Shown here in pieces: positions 43,677 to 56,500 of a stretch of 64,000 nucleotides of DNA. Positions within the stretch are counted from its first letter, which is position 1. Every line of letters starts with the position of its first letter. A program made the position numbers and the translations under genes. Origin of the DNA: Lichenicola sp965198655 (lineage in GTDB: Bacteria > Pseudomonadota > Alphaproteobacteria > Acetobacterales > Acetobacteraceae); assembly GCA_965198655.1 (NCBI GenBank), contig OZ240668.1:1302001-1366000 (forward strand), given 5' to 3'. The notes beneath the pieces were generated by a model, which had not been told where the DNA came from, made no database searches, and was given only the letters and a program-made list of their open reading frames with translations.

Positions 43677-44545
43677 GCCTGCGGCTGAAGTTCAACCTCC
43701 TGATGCTGGCGACCTTCGCGGTCGGCCTGCTCCTGGCGGCGCTGTTCGTGCACCGGATCAGCGTGGCCACGGCCGAGCGGGCGCAGCTCGACCAGGCGGC
43801 GGTGATGATGGGCGAGGCCGACGCCACCATCGCCTACACCAACGACGAGGTGGCGCCGCTGCTGGCCGAGCAGAGCAAGGTGCAGTTCCTGCCGCAGTCG
43901 ATCCCGTTCTTCGCCGCCTCGCAGAGCTTCCGCATCCTGACCAGCCGGTTCCCGGAGTACCGGTTCCACCAGCCGGCGACCAACCCGACCAACCCGGCCG
44001 ACCGCCCGGCGCCCTGGGAGGCGGCGATCATCGGGCGCTTCCGCGGCGAGCCGGCGCTGCATCGGCTGGTCAGCGAGCGCGACACCCCGGCCGGCCGCGT
44101 GCTGTCGTACTCGGTACCGATTCGTGTGGAGGATCCCGGCTGCCTGTCCTGCCACTCGACGCCGCAGGCGGCACCCGCCACCATGCTGGACGTGTACGGC
44201 GCGAAGAACGGGTTTGGCTGGCACCTGCACGACATCGTGGGGGCGAGCATCGTGTCGGTGCCGGAAGCGGCGGCACTGCGGCAGGCCGGCCACCTGACCG
44301 CGGTCACGCTGGCCTGGCTGGCGCTCGCCTTTGCGCTGATGCTGCTGCTGGTCAACCTGCTGCTGCACCTCGTGATCATACGGCCGGTGCGCGAGATCAC
44401 CGCCATCGCCGACAAGGTAAGCCTGGGCGACTTCGCGGTGCCGGAGTTCGCCGTCGCGGGCGGCGACGAGATCGGCTCGCTCGCCAACTCGTTCAACCGG
44501 ATGCGCCGCTCGCTCGAGAACGCGATGAAGATGCTGGACGAGTAG
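43673..44545 (+). CDS. Membrane haem c sensor-like protein (DUF3365/Tll0287-type) with HAMP
   Basis: This encodes 290 residues. An N-terminal helix, a periplasmic domain of about 180 residues, a second helix (residues 205-235) and a HAMP domain (IRPVREITAIADKVSLGDF..EIGSLANSFNRM) are seen. The periplasmic domain has one covalent haem site, Cys157-x-x-Cys160-His161, in EDPGCLSCHST. The protein ends just after HAMP and lacks an output domain. The kinase gene begins ten bases later, so signal passage to it is plausible. Confidence 0.85.
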   Translation: MSLRLKFNLLMLATFAVGLLLAALFVHRISVATAERAQLDQAAVMMGEADATIAYTNDEVAPLLAEQSKVQFLPQSIPFFAASQSFRILTSRFPEYRFHQPATNPTNPADRPAPWEAAIIGRFRGEPALHRLVSERDTPAGRVLSYSVPIRVEDPGCLSCHSTPQAAPATMLDVYGAKNGFGWHLHDIVGASIVSVPEAAALRQAGHLTAVTLAWLALAFALMLLLVNLLLHLVIIRPVREITAIADKVSLGDFAVPEFAVAGGDEIGSLANSFNRMRRSLENAMKMLDE

Positions 44546-44554
44546 GAGCTCGGG

Positions 44555-46282
<1,728 letters not shown>

Positions 46283-46365
46283 GCCCGCCGGTTGGCAAGA
46301 CCGCATGCCGGATGGCATGATCGCGTACCGGAACGAAGCGGGCGCAGGGAAGGAAAACACCAGCG

Positions 46366-48333
46366 ATGTCCGGCGGACAGCTCCAGGCCCTGCTGCTGTT
46401 GTGCTCGCCGCTCGGCGACGACACCCTGCCGATCGACGGCGGCGGCACGCTGCACTGCGTGGGGCTGCACGGCACCGAGGCGATCAGCCAGCCGTTCGAG
46501 ATGTCGATGACGGTGGTCTCGACCGAGCAAAGCATCGACCCGAACCGCCTGCTCTACCAGCCGGTCGGCCTGACCATACGCAAGCAGCCGCACGCCGACC
46601 GGTTCGTCAACGGCGTGGTGCGCGGCGTGAGCGCGGTCGGCCAGGCGCAGCGCTCGCGCTGGATGTATCGGCTCGACGTGGTGCCGCGGCTCTGGTTCCT
46701 GGGACAGACCGAGGATTGCCGCATCTTCCAGAACCGGACGGCGCAGGAGATCCTGCAGACCATCTTCTCCGAGCACGCGGTGCAGCCGGTGGAGTTCCGC
46801 CTCTACGGCGACAAGCCGGTGCGCGAGTACACCACCCAGTACAACGAGACCGACCTCGACTTCGTGCACCGGCTGCTGCAGGAAACCGGCTGGTTCTACT
46901 TCTTCGAGCACGCCAAGGGGGCGCACACGCTGGTCGTGTCCGACCGCAACCAGGCGTTCAAGCCGCTGGCCGACCCGCAGCACTGGGTGATCCACGAGGG
47001 CAACAACGTCGACGTGTTCGACCAGTGGAGCGAGCAGCAGGCGACCGCGCACGGCCTGGTCAAGCTGCAGGACTACGACCCGACCAGGCCGTCGGCGCCG
47101 GTGCTGGGCCAGCAGGCCACCACCCTGTCCACGCCGGGGGCGGCGACGCGGGACGTGTTCAACTGGCCGGCGCTGACCAACGAGAACAACATCGCCACCG
47201 ACCGCGCCCGGTTCCGGATCGAGTCCGCCGAAGCCTCGTCGGCGCTGCGGCACGGCCACGGCTACGACCAGGAGTTCTGCCCGGGCTTCCGCTTCACCCT
47301 GGCCAGGGACCCGTTCACCGGGGCGGAAGGCATCGACTACGCGCTGCAATCGGTGACCCACCAGGCCACCGACCATAGCTGGATCGGCGGCGCCGAGCGG
47401 CCGTCCTACGAGAACAGCTTCACCTGCTTCCCGCAGAAGACCACCTGGCGGGAGCCCGCCCGCAACACCCGCCCGCCGATGACCGGGATCTTCTCCGCGA
47501 TCGTGCTCGGCAACGAGGGCGAGGAGATCCACGCCGACAGCCTGGCGCGGATCAAGGTGCGGCTGCTGTTCGACCGACGCCGGGAAACCGTCGCCAGCAT
47601 GGCGACCTGGGTGCGTGTGATGCAGCCCTGGTCGGGCAACACCTGGGGCTGGCAGCACCTGCCGCGCGTGGGCTCCGAGGTGGCCGTCGCGTTCATGGAC
47701 GGCGACCCCGACACGCCGGTGGTGGTCGGCTCGTTCTACAACCAGTCGCAGCGGCCGGTGTTCGCGATCCCGGACGAGCAGACCAAGCACGGCTTCCGCA
47801 GCCGCTCCACCCTGCATGGCGGCACGCAGGACTATTCGGAATGGTCGTTCGACGACAGGAAGGGGCAGGAGCTCGTGTTCCTGCACGCGCAGAAGGACTA
47901 CACCACCGAGGTCGAGAACGACCAGAAGCTGACGGTGGATCGCGACCGCACCGTGGTGGTCCGACGCGACGAGACCGTGCGCGTGACGCGCAACCACAGC
48001 CTGACCAGCGAGACCGGCGAGGTGACGATCGAGGCGGCGGTGGCGCTGACGCTTAAGGTGGGCACCAACACCATCCGGATGACGCAAGCCGGAATCAAGG
48101 TCAACGGGGTGACGCTGGACCTGCAGGCGGAGGCGGCGCTGCTGATGGCAGCACCCGTGGTCGACACCGAGTCGGAGGGGATCGTCACCACCACCGCCGG
48201 CGGCATGGTCCTGCTGGATGCGCCGGCGATCTTCTCCACGGTCCCGGTGCTGCCCAACCCGGCGGAGGTGGCCGTCGAGGCCGACACGCTGGATGCGACC
48301 CTGACCGCCGCCACCGCGGCGCTGGACGGGTGA
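46366..48333 (+). CDS. vgrG: T6SS spike protein VgrG (TssI)
   Basis: This encodes 655 residues. The gp27-like head (PFEMSMTVVSTEQSIDPNRLLYQPVGL, GVVRGVSAVGQ, TQYNETDLDFVHRLLQETGWFYFFEH) and gp5-like OB fold (ARIKVRLLFDRR..WVRVMQPWSGNTWGWQHLPRVGSEVAVAFMDGDPDTPVVVGSFYN) are followed by the beta-helix needle (VENDQKLTVDRDRTVVVRRDETVRV). The C-terminal 100 residues extend the needle and carry no recognisable toxin domain. A GGAAGG ribosome site precedes the ATG. Confidence 0.95.
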   Translation: MSGGQLQALLLLCSPLGDDTLPIDGGGTLHCVGLHGTEAISQPFEMSMTVVSTEQSIDPNRLLYQPVGLTIRKQPHADRFVNGVVRGVSAVGQAQRSRWMYRLDVVPRLWFLGQTEDCRIFQNRTAQEILQTIFSEHAVQPVEFRLYGDKPVREYTTQYNETDLDFVHRLLQETGWFYFFEHAKGAHTLVVSDRNQAFKPLADPQHWVIHEGNNVDVFDQWSEQQATAHGLVKLQDYDPTRPSAPVLGQQATTLSTPGAATRDVFNWPALTNENNIATDRARFRIESAEASSALRHGHGYDQEFCPGFRFTLARDPFTGAEGIDYALQSVTHQATDHSWIGGAERPSYENSFTCFPQKTTWREPARNTRPPMTGIFSAIVLGNEGEEIHADSLARIKVRLLFDRRRETVASMATWVRVMQPWSGNTWGWQHLPRVGSEVAVAFMDGDPDTPVVVGSFYNQSQRPVFAIPDEQTKHGFRSRSTLHGGTQDYSEWSFDDRKGQELVFLHAQKDYTTEVENDQKLTVDRDRTVVVRRDETVRVTRNHSLTSETGEVTIEAAVALTLKVGTNTIRMTQAGIKVNGVTLDLQAEAALLMAAPVVDTESEGIVTTTAGGMVLLDAPAIFSTVPVLPNPAEVAVEADTLDATLTAATAALDG

Positions 48334-49046
48334 GGGCGATGCCGGACACGCGTCCCGATCCGGGCGCGCTGCCGGCGCCGGCGCCGGTCGACAAGCTGCG
48401 CCCGTTGCCGCTCGCCTGGATGCGGCTGCGCCTGAAGCTCGATCCGGACGGGCCGATGCTAAGGGACCGGCCCTGCCCTTCGTCGCTGCTCGACCGGCTC
48501 GAGGCGGCCGGGGAGGCGGATGCGGCGCTGTGCCTCGCCGCCCACGCGCTGCCGCCGCGCGAGGCGGTGTGGTGGGCGTGCAAGTGCGCCCGCGCCACCG
48601 CCGACGCGTCCGGAGCGTTCGAGGGGGCCCCGGCGCTGGAGCGGGTGGCGGTGGACGCGGCCGAGGCCTGGGTGCGGCAGCCGGACGAGGCGGCTCGCGC
48701 CCGCGCCTACCGCGCAGCACAGGCCGGGCGGTTCCGGTCGGCGGAAGCGCTGGCGGCGCTGGCGGTGTTCTGGGTGGCGTCGCAAACCCTGTCGATGTCG
48801 GCCGAGGCGGCGGCGGGACAGCTCGGCGGCAGCGTCGAGCGCTCGGTGCGGCTGGCAGCGCTGCGCGGCCCGATGCCGGCGCGGGCCGAGCGGATGGCGT
48901 CGTTCCTGCGCAGCGCGCGCGACATCGCCGGCGGCGGGGCGGGGCACATCGCGCCCGCCGACGGCGCGGCGGCACCCCCCCGCGCGGCAGGCGCGCAGAC
49001 CGCCCGCGCGGCGGCCGCCGCACACACCGAACGAAAGGCCGTCTGA
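48330..49046 (+). CDS. DUF6931-like T6SS-associated protein
   Basis: This encodes 238 residues. LLDRLEAAGEADAALCLAAHALPPREAVWWACKCAR is the conserved-looking core, followed by EAWVRQPDEAARARAYRAAQ and a hydrophobic helical region. The tail is Ala/Arg-rich. The family is found within T6SS loci, but its function is unknown. It may be an adaptor that loads cargo, as it directly follows vgrG. GTG 48330 overlaps the vgrG stop; ATG 48339 is also possible. Confidence 0.7.
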   Translation: MRAMPDTRPDPGALPAPAPVDKLRPLPLAWMRLRLKLDPDGPMLRDRPCPSSLLDRLEAAGEADAALCLAAHALPPREAVWWACKCARATADASGAFEGAPALERVAVDAAEAWVRQPDEAARARAYRAAQAGRFRSAEALAALAVFWVASQTLSMSAEAAAGQLGGSVERSVRLAALRGPMPARAERMASFLRSARDIAGGGAGHIAPADGAAAPPRAAGAQTARAAAAAHTERKAV

Positions 49047-50662
49047 TGCTGACCCTCAGTATCCTGCGCTGTCCGGACGGGGTGCCGCCGGAAACCCGTC
49101 ACGTGTCGGGCGGGGAGTTCACCATCGGGCGCGACACCCGAAACGACTGGGTGCTGCCGGATCCGGACCGCTACCTGTCCAAGCGCCACTGCGTGCTGGG
49201 TTACGGTCCGACCGGCTGGCAGATCTCCGACACCAGCACCAACGGCACCTACCTCAACCACGAGATCGAGCCGCTCCGCGCCAGCCCGCGGGCGCTGCGC
49301 GACGGCGACCGGATCCTGATGGGCGCCTACGAGATGGAGGTGTCACTGCACGGCGACGAGGACCGGGCAAGCGGGATGGCCGCGGGTCAGGGCCGCCCGA
49401 TGCCCGCCCATGCCGAGGACCGGCTGGTCGGTGACCCGTTCCCGCCCTCGACGCAGGATCCGCTCGGCTTGTCCGGAGGCGGGATCGGGCTGCCGTCGCG
49501 CTTCGACCCGCTGTCGCCGCCGGACGAGGTCGACGCGGACCCGGTGATGCGCGACGGCGGGCTGATGGACGCGGCCTACCGTCCGCCGCGCCCGGCCGAC
49601 CTGCTGCCGGACGACTGGGACGTGGAGGACGAGCCGGTACGGCCGGGCCTGCCCGTGCACGGGGAGCCGCCCATGCCCGACGTCCAGGTCGAGGCGCCGC
49701 CGGCCGCGCATCCGCTGCCGCCGTTCCCGGAGCCGCCACCTCCCGTCCCGCCGCTCGCCGCCCAGGCAATGCCGAGCCAGGCGATGCCGACGCAGGCGGG
49801 CTCGATGCAGGCGGGCTCAGTGTCAGCCGATGTGGCGCAGGACGGGGCGAAGGACGAAGCGCTCCTGCTCGGGCTGCCGGAGCCGTCCTTGCCGGAAGCG
49901 TCGCTGCGGGAGGCCCCGTTGCGGGAGCGATCCGGCCCCGTCGATCCGGAGCCGGGCCCCGAGGCGGCAGGGTACTCGGCCGAGCCGCCGTTGTTGTCGG
50001 CCGGCGGCGCCGGATCGTCCGGCGGGGCGGCAGAGGACGCGGCGTTCGCCGCCTTCCTGCAGGGCGCCGCGGTGCCGCTGCCGCCGGGCGGCGTGTCCCG
50101 CGACCGGTCGGTCGCCACCCTGCGTGCGCTGGGCGGAGCGTTCCGTGCGGTGGTGCACGGGTTGCGCCAGATCATGATCGCGCGGGCCTCGATCAAGGGC
50201 GAGTTCCGCATCGAGCAGACCACCATACGCGCGGCCGGCAACAACCCGCTGAAGTTCTCTGCCGACGACGACGACGCGCTGGCGGCCCTGCTCAACCTCG
50301 GCCGGCGCAGCGACGTCACGCCGCAGGCGGCGATCGCCGACGCGCTGGGCGACATGCGCCTGCACGAGGTGGCGATGATGGCGGCGATGCAGGACGCGGT
50401 GCGCGAGCTGCTGGCCCGGCTGGAGCCCGGCACGCTGCTGCGCAAGGTGGCGAGCAGCCCGATGGACGTGGTTCCGGGCTGGCGACGGGCGCGCGCCTGG
50501 CTCGGCTACGAGACCCTGCACGGGCAGGTGGTGGCCGCGCTGTCGGACGATTTCGATAGCGTGTTCGGCAAGGCGTTCGCGCGCGCCTACGAGCGCGCCA
50601 TGGCGGATGCCCAGCACGGCCAGGGCCAGATCGGGCAGCGCGGGCAGGAGCGGGACGGGTGA
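49046..50662 (+). CDS. tagH: FHA-domain T6SS regulator TagH
   Basis: This encodes 538 residues. The FHA domain (FTIGRDTRNDWVLPD, LSKRHCVL, TSTNGTYLN) spans residues 20-100 and binds phosphothreonine. A disordered Pro/Ala-rich linker with short repeats (SQAMPTQAGSMQAGS) runs to about residue 340. The C-terminal VasI-type domain (FRAVVHGLRQIMIARASIKGEFRI, NPLKFSADDDDAL, WRRARAWLGYETL) completes it. Its likely kinase and phosphatase, PpkA and PppA, lie in the same cluster. One-base overlap with the preceding gene. Confidence 0.9.
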   Translation: MLTLSILRCPDGVPPETRHVSGGEFTIGRDTRNDWVLPDPDRYLSKRHCVLGYGPTGWQISDTSTNGTYLNHEIEPLRASPRALRDGDRILMGAYEMEVSLHGDEDRASGMAAGQGRPMPAHAEDRLVGDPFPPSTQDPLGLSGGGIGLPSRFDPLSPPDEVDADPVMRDGGLMDAAYRPPRPADLLPDDWDVEDEPVRPGLPVHGEPPMPDVQVEAPPAAHPLPPFPEPPPPVPPLAAQAMPSQAMPTQAGSMQAGSVSADVAQDGAKDEALLLGLPEPSLPEASLREAPLRERSGPVDPEPGPEAAGYSAEPPLLSAGGAGSSGGAAEDAAFAAFLQGAAVPLPPGGVSRDRSVATLRALGGAFRAVVHGLRQIMIARASIKGEFRIEQTTIRAAGNNPLKFSADDDDALAALLNLGRRSDVTPQAAIADALGDMRLHEVAMMAAMQDAVRELLARLEPGTLLRKVASSPMDVVPGWRRARAWLGYETLHGQVVAALSDDFDSVFGKAFARAYERAMADAQHGQGQIGQRGQERDG

Positions 50663-50776
50663 CGCGGCCGGTCGTCCGAAGCGGTCGCTTTCGTCCGGCC
50701 GAGGCCTTATCGTGACCGAAACGAGTTTGATCGGTGCCGCGGTGGCCCACGGCCGTGGCCGGGCAGGAGAACGGCG

Positions 50777-52105
50777 TTGAGCTGGACCAACCGCGTCGCT
50801 TGGCAGGAAGGCATGTTCCTGCGCGCGCAGCACTTCCAGCAGCAGGACCGCTGGACGGAAACCCAGTTGCGCCAGAGCATCGCCCACCTACGCACCCATC
50901 CCTGGGGGGTAAGCGCCGTCAGCGTCGCCCGCGACCTGCTTAACGCCGGGCGGTTCGCGCTGGACAACGCCGCCGGGCTGTTCGAGGACGGCACGCCGTT
51001 CGCGCTGCCGGGCGAGGCCGACTTGCCGCCGCCGTTCGAGGTGCCGGACACGGCGCGCAACGCGCTCGTCTTCCTGGCGCTGCCGGCGCGGCAGTCCGGG
51101 GCGCTGGAGATGGCGACCGCGACGCGCGACGAGGGCCGCTACCGGCCGCGCGCGTTCGAGGCGTACGACACCCAGTCCGGGGCGCCGCAGCCGGCCGAGC
51201 TGCAAGTGGGCCGGCTGCGGCTGCGCTACCTGCTCGAGACCGACGATCGCGAGGGCTACCTGTGTCTTCCGGTGGCGCGCATCACCGAGGTGATGGCGGA
51301 CCGCAGGGTGGTGCTGGATCCGCGCTGGATCCCGCCGGCGCTGCTGTGCTCGGCGGTGCCGCCGCTGGCCTCGCTCTGCGTCGAGCTGGCCGGGATGCTG
51401 AACCAGCGCGGCGAGGCGGTGGCGGCGCGGCTCACCGCGCCCGGACACAAGGGCAGCGCCGAGGTCGCCGACTTCCTGCTGCTGCAGGCGGTGAACGGCT
51501 GGCAGGTGACGATGTCGCACTACGCCGATGCCGGGAACCTGCACCCCGAGGAGCTGTACCGGGTGCTGCTGCAGATGGCGGGCGAGCTCGCCACCTTCAC
51601 CGACGCCAGGCGCCGGCCGACCACCTATCCGGCCTACCGCCACGAGGACCTGCAGCGCTCGTTCGCGCCGGTGGTGGCCGACATCCGCCGCTCGCTGTCG
51701 GCGGTGCTGGAGCAGACCGCGATCATGATCCCGTTGCAGGAGCGCCGGCACGGGGTGAGGGTGGGCGCCATCACCGACCGCTCGCTGCTGGGCCAGGCCA
51801 ACTTCGTGCTGGCGGTGCAGGCCGAGATGCCGACGGAGTCGCTGCGGCGGCTGTTCCCGTCCACCGCCAAGATCGGCGCGGTGGAGCACATACGCGAGCT
51901 GGTCAACGTGGCGCTGCCCGGGATCGCGCTGCGCACCCTGCCGGTGGCGCCGAGGCAGATGCCGTTCTATGCCGGGGCGTCCTATTTCGAGCTCGACCGC
52001 AACTCGCCGCACTGGCAGCAGATGCAGGCCTCCGGCGGCTTCGCCGTGCACGTGTCCGGCGACTATCCGGGGCTGAGCATCGAGCTCTGGGCGATCCGCG
52101 GCTAG
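50777..52105 (+). CDS. tssK: T6SS baseplate protein TssK
   Basis: This encodes 442 residues. WTNRVAWQEGMFLRAQHFQQQDRW, YLCLPVARITEV, LHPEELYRVLLQMAGELATFTD and PFYAGASYFELDRNSPHWQ are TssK signatures. It links the baseplate to TssL/TssM. It starts at TTG 50777, eight bases after AGGAG. A 114-base gap separates it from tagH. Confidence 0.95.
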   Translation: MSWTNRVAWQEGMFLRAQHFQQQDRWTETQLRQSIAHLRTHPWGVSAVSVARDLLNAGRFALDNAAGLFEDGTPFALPGEADLPPPFEVPDTARNALVFLALPARQSGALEMATATRDEGRYRPRAFEAYDTQSGAPQPAELQVGRLRLRYLLETDDREGYLCLPVARITEVMADRRVVLDPRWIPPALLCSAVPPLASLCVELAGMLNQRGEAVAARLTAPGHKGSAEVADFLLLQAVNGWQVTMSHYADAGNLHPEELYRVLLQMAGELATFTDARRRPTTYPAYRHEDLQRSFAPVVADIRRSLSAVLEQTAIMIPLQERRHGVRVGAITDRSLLGQANFVLAVQAEMPTESLRRLFPSTAKIGAVEHIRELVNVALPGIALRTLPVAPRQMPFYAGASYFELDRNSPHWQQMQASGGFAVHVSGDYPGLSIELWAIRG

Positions 52106-52233
52106 GCCATGACCGGTTCACCTCCGTTCAGCCGGTCCCAGCCTGGCGCCTGGTTCGACGCGCATCCCGGCCTGCCGCGCGGCCGCGCCCGGCCCGGCGA
52201 CGCCCGCGGCGCTGCGGTCGTGAGCAGTACCCG

Positions 52234-53583
52234 ATGAGCGACAACCCGTTCGCCGAGCCGGACGACAACGAGCGCACCATCATCCGCCCGGTGCCGGGCG
52301 GCCGGCGCCTGGAGCCGCGCGCGCCCGTGTCGGGCGCCGAGGCGCCGGTGGATCCGGAGCCGGGCGAGGCCGGCGCCGGGTTCGGCGAGCTGCCGGCCGG
52401 CACCGTGTCACCGGTGGTGTCGGCGGCCGCCGGGTGCCTGAGCCTGCTGGGACGGCTGCGCAACGCCTTTACCGTGCCGGACCCGACCGCGCTGCGCGAG
52501 CACGCGGTGCAGGAGCTGCAACGCTTCGAGCGCACGCTGCGTGCCGCCAACCTACCGATGGAGCAGTTGCGCCCGGCGCACTACGCGCTCTGCGCCAGCA
52601 TGGACGACGTGGTGCAGGCGACCCCCTGGGGCTCGCGCGGCGCCTGGGCGGACGCGTCGCTGGTGTCCACCTTCCATCAGGAGGTGCGCTCCGGCGAGCG
52701 CTTCTTCGACCTGCTGGCGCAGTTGCGGCAGAACCCGGGCAAGTTCCTGTTCGTGGTCGAGCTGATGTACCTGTGCATGTCGCTCGGCATGCAGGGCCGC
52801 TACCGGCTGTCGCCGCGCGGTCCGGCCGAGCTCGACCGGGTACGCGAGGAAACCTATGTTCTGATCATGCGCAACCGTCCCGCCATCGAGCGCGGGCTGT
52901 CGCCGCACTGGCAGGGGGTGAGCGCGCCGTACCGGCCGCGCCGCTTCGTGCTGCCGGTCTGGGTGGCGGCGCTGGCCGGGCTCGGGCTGATCGCGCTGGT
53001 CTATGCCTGGGCCCTGTTCGGCCTGGCCGGCGCCTCCGACCAATTGTTCGCTGCCGGCGCCACGCTGCCGCCGCTGCAGATGCCGGCGATCGCGCGCAAC
53101 GTTCCCGCCGTGCCGGTGAGCGTGGTGCCGCCGCCGCCGGGCGAGCGGGCGGCGCTGGCCGGGTTCCTGCGTCCGGAGGTGCAGCAGGGGCTGGTGGACG
53201 TGGTCGGCACCGACGCGGTGCCGATCGTGCGCCTGCACAGCCGCGGCATGTTCGGCTCCGGCAGCGCTGCGGTGGAGCCCCGCTTCGTCGCCATCCTGCG
53301 CCGGATCGCGCTGGCGCTGCAAAGCCAGCGCGGCACCGTGCAGGTGATCGGCTATACCGACAACCAGCCGATCCATACCGTGCGGTTCCCGTCCAACTTC
53401 CAGCTTTCCACCGCGCGCGCGCAGGCCGCCGCCGCGGTCATCGCCGCCGCGGCACCCTCGGTGCAGGTCAGCGCCGAGGGGCGCGCCGACGCCGACCCGA
53501 TCGCGGCCAACGCCACGCCGGAAGGGCGGGAACAGAACCGCCGCATCGAGGTGGTGCTGCACCGGGCAGGGGCCGTGCCGTGA
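52234..53583 (+). CDS. tssL: T6SS membrane protein TssL with C-terminal OmpA domain
   Basis: This encodes 449 residues. A cytoplasmic DotU domain (LPMEQLRPAHYALCASMDDVVQATPWGSRGAW, LLAQLRQNPGKFLFVVELMYLCMSLGMQGRYR) is followed by one membrane helix at about 240-262. The periplasmic C-terminus carries an OmpA-like fold (VIGYTDNQPIHT, EGRADADPIAANATPEGREQNRRIEV) that would grip peptidoglycan. This fusion could offset the lack of a separate TagL. GTGA overlap with tssM. Confidence 0.95.
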   Translation: MSDNPFAEPDDNERTIIRPVPGGRRLEPRAPVSGAEAPVDPEPGEAGAGFGELPAGTVSPVVSAAAGCLSLLGRLRNAFTVPDPTALREHAVQELQRFERTLRAANLPMEQLRPAHYALCASMDDVVQATPWGSRGAWADASLVSTFHQEVRSGERFFDLLAQLRQNPGKFLFVVELMYLCMSLGMQGRYRLSPRGPAELDRVREETYVLIMRNRPAIERGLSPHWQGVSAPYRPRRFVLPVWVAALAGLGLIALVYAWALFGLAGASDQLFAAGATLPPLQMPAIARNVPAVPVSVVPPPPGERAALAGFLRPEVQQGLVDVVGTDAVPIVRLHSRGMFGSGSAAVEPRFVAILRRIALALQSQRGTVQVIGYTDNQPIHTVRFPSNFQLSTARAQAAAAVIAAAAPSVQVSAEGRADADPIAANATPEGREQNRRIEVVLHRAGAVP

Positions 53584-56500
53584 GCGGGATCGAGAACCTG
53601 CTGGCGATGCTGCTCGGCCGCTGGGCCACCAGCTTCGCCGGGCTCGCCATCGCCAGCACCCTGGTCTGGTACCTGGGGCCGCTGATCCCCGGGATGCAGA
53701 GCAGGCTGGCGCGGGTGCTGCTGATCCTGGCGCTGGTCATGCTATGGGGTGGGATCAACGGCGTGCTGAGCTGGCGCCGCCGCCGCCGCGACCGCGCCTT
53801 GACCGCAGGCCTGACCGGGGAGGACGGTGCCCCGACCGGACATCGCGCCGTGCGGGGGGCCTCCCCGCGCGCCGCCGGCGACGAGGAGGTGCGTCGCCTG
53901 CGGGAGCGGCTGCGGGAGTCGCTGTCCACCCTGCGGAAGGCGCGGGGCGGCGGCCGCGGCTATATCTATGAGCAGCCCTGGTTCGTGCTGATCGGGCCGC
54001 CAGGCGCCGGCAAGACCACCGTGCTGACCCAGTGCGGGCTGCGGTTCCCGCTGGCGCGGCCGGATGGCAGCGGCGGCGCCGCCGCGGTCGCCGGCGTCGG
54101 CGGCACCCGTCTGTGCGACTGGTGGTTCGCCGACGAGGCGGTGCTGATCGACACCGCCGGCCGCTACACCACCCAGGACTCCAACCAGCAGGTCGACCAT
54201 GCCGGCTGGCTCGGCTTTCTCGACCTGCTGCGTCGCACCCGGCCGCGCCAGCCGTTGAACGGCGTGCTGGTGGTGATGTCGCTGGCCGAGATCGGCAACA
54301 TGGCCTCGGCCGAGCGGGTGAAGCACGCGCTGGCGGTGCGAAGCCGGATCAAGGAGCTGACCGACCGGCTCGGCGTGCGGCTGCCGGTCTACGCCGTGTT
54401 CAGCAAGGCCGACCGCATCGCCGGGTTCACCGAGTTCTTCGACGACCTCGACCAGGGCGCGCGGCAGCAGGTCTGGGGCACCACGCTGGCCTTGTCGCAG
54501 GGGGTGGAGATGTTCTCCGCCGAGTACCGCCTGCTGATCGACCGGCTCGACGGGCGGCTGTTCGAGCGGCTGCAGGCCGAGCGGGGCCCAGACCGGCGAG
54601 TGGCGATCGCCGCCTTTCCGCTGCAGATGGCGAGCCTGGAAACGCCGCTGTCGGAGTTCCTGAACGCCGCGTTCGGCGGCACGCGGCTCGACCCGGCGCC
54701 GCTGCTGCGCGGGGCGTACTTCACCTCCGGCACCCAGGAAGGCACGCCGGTGGACCGGCTCACCGGCATGCTGTCGCGCACCTTCGGCATCGACCAGAGG
54801 CGGGCGCCGAGCCTGCGCCCGGTGGCGGGCCGCTCCTACTTCATCGGCAGGACGGTGCGCGAGGTGATCCTGGGCGAGGCGCTGCTGGTGTCGGCGAGCC
54901 CCCGCGTGCGCCGGCGGCGCCTGCTTTGGCGCTCCGCCGGCTTCTCGACCGTGGGCCTGGTCACCGCGGTGGCCTGCCTGCTGCTGTGGCGGGAGCACGC
55001 GGTCAACGCGCGCGCGATCTCGCAAGCGCAATCGGCGATCGACGCGTATCGCGGTGGCCTCCTCGCCCTCCCGCTCGACCCGGTCAGGGACGACGACCTG
55101 CCCCGGATCGTGCCGGTGCTGGACGCGGCCCGCGCGCTGCCCGGTGGCGGCGCGGCGGGCGGCCGCCGCCTGGCGGCCCGGTTCGGCATCGGCCAGGGCG
55201 ACAAGCTCGCCGTCACCGACCGGCTGGCCTACCGCCACGCGCTGGAGCGGGTGCTGCTGCCGCGGCTGATCTGGCGGCTGGAAGGGCAGATGCGCAGCCA
55301 CCTCGATCAGCCCGACTTCCTGTACGAGGCGACCCGCATCTACCTGATGCTGGGCAATGACGGCCCGCTCGACGTCAACCTCGTGCGCGACTGGATGGCG
55401 CTGGACTGGGGCACGCGCTACCCGGGCCCGGTGTTCGAGCCGATGCGCGACGACCTGCTGCGCCACCTGGACGCGCTGCTGGCCGGGCCGCTGCCGACGG
55501 TGCCGCTGGACGGGGCGCTGGTGCAGGAGGCTCGCAGCACCTTCAGCCGGGTATCGCCGGCCGAGCGGGTATATAGCCGGATCCGGCCGGGTGCGGCGGC
55601 CGCCGCGGTGCCGCCCTGGAGCCCGGACCTGGTGCTGGGCGGCGGCGGCGGGAACGGGCAGTTGTTCACCCGGATCTCGGGCCGGCCGATGAGCGACGGC
55701 ATTCCCGGCTTCTACACCGCAGAAGGGTTCCGCAGCGTGCTGCTGCCGGCGCTGCGCTCGGCGGCGCGCGACGTGACCGACGAGGCCTGGGTGCTCGGGC
55801 GGCAGCCTCCGGGGGCGGCCGGGCCGGACGGGCTCGAGGCGCTGGAAGACGGCGTGATCGCGCTCTATGCCGTCGACTACGTCCGGCTGTGGGACGCCAT
55901 GCTGGACGACCTGGCGCTGGAGCCGTTCCGCAACCACGCCGATGCGGTGCAGACGCTCTACGTGATGGCCTCGCCGCAATCGCCGATGCGGGACCTGCTG
56001 GTGTCGATCGTGCACGAGCTGGCGCCCGCCCGTGCGGCGGCGGATCCGGGCGGCCACGCGGGCGGCGGCGATCGCGCCGCGGCGGACGCGCGCGCCAGCC
56101 GGTTGTCGGCGGTGTTCGCGCAAGGCCGTCCGGCCGAGGCCGCCGCACCGCTGCCGGGCGCGCAGATCGACGCGCATTACCGCGCGCTGCTCGACTTCAC
56201 CGGCCCGACCGGGCAGGCCGAGCCGATCACCGGCGTGTTCCGGCTGCTGAACCAGCTCCAAAGCGAGCTGGCGCAGGTGTCGGCGGCAGAGAATCCGTCG
56301 GCGGTGCTGGCCGGAAGCCAGGACCCGGCGCAGTTGCTCGCCGCCGAGGCCGACCGGCAGCCGCAGCCGGTGGCGCGCTGGCTGCACCAGATCTCGTCCG
56401 GCGGCGGCACCATGCTGCGCGGCGACGCGCGGCAGGCGGCGGCGGGCGCGTTCAACGGCAGCGACGGCCCGGCGCGGCTTTGCCACCAGGTGGTGGACAA

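Noticed and set aside
47990..48333. Toxin domain fused to VgrG
   Set aside because: The C-terminal residues are repetitive Thr/Val/Ala beta-helix-like sequence without catalytic motifs.
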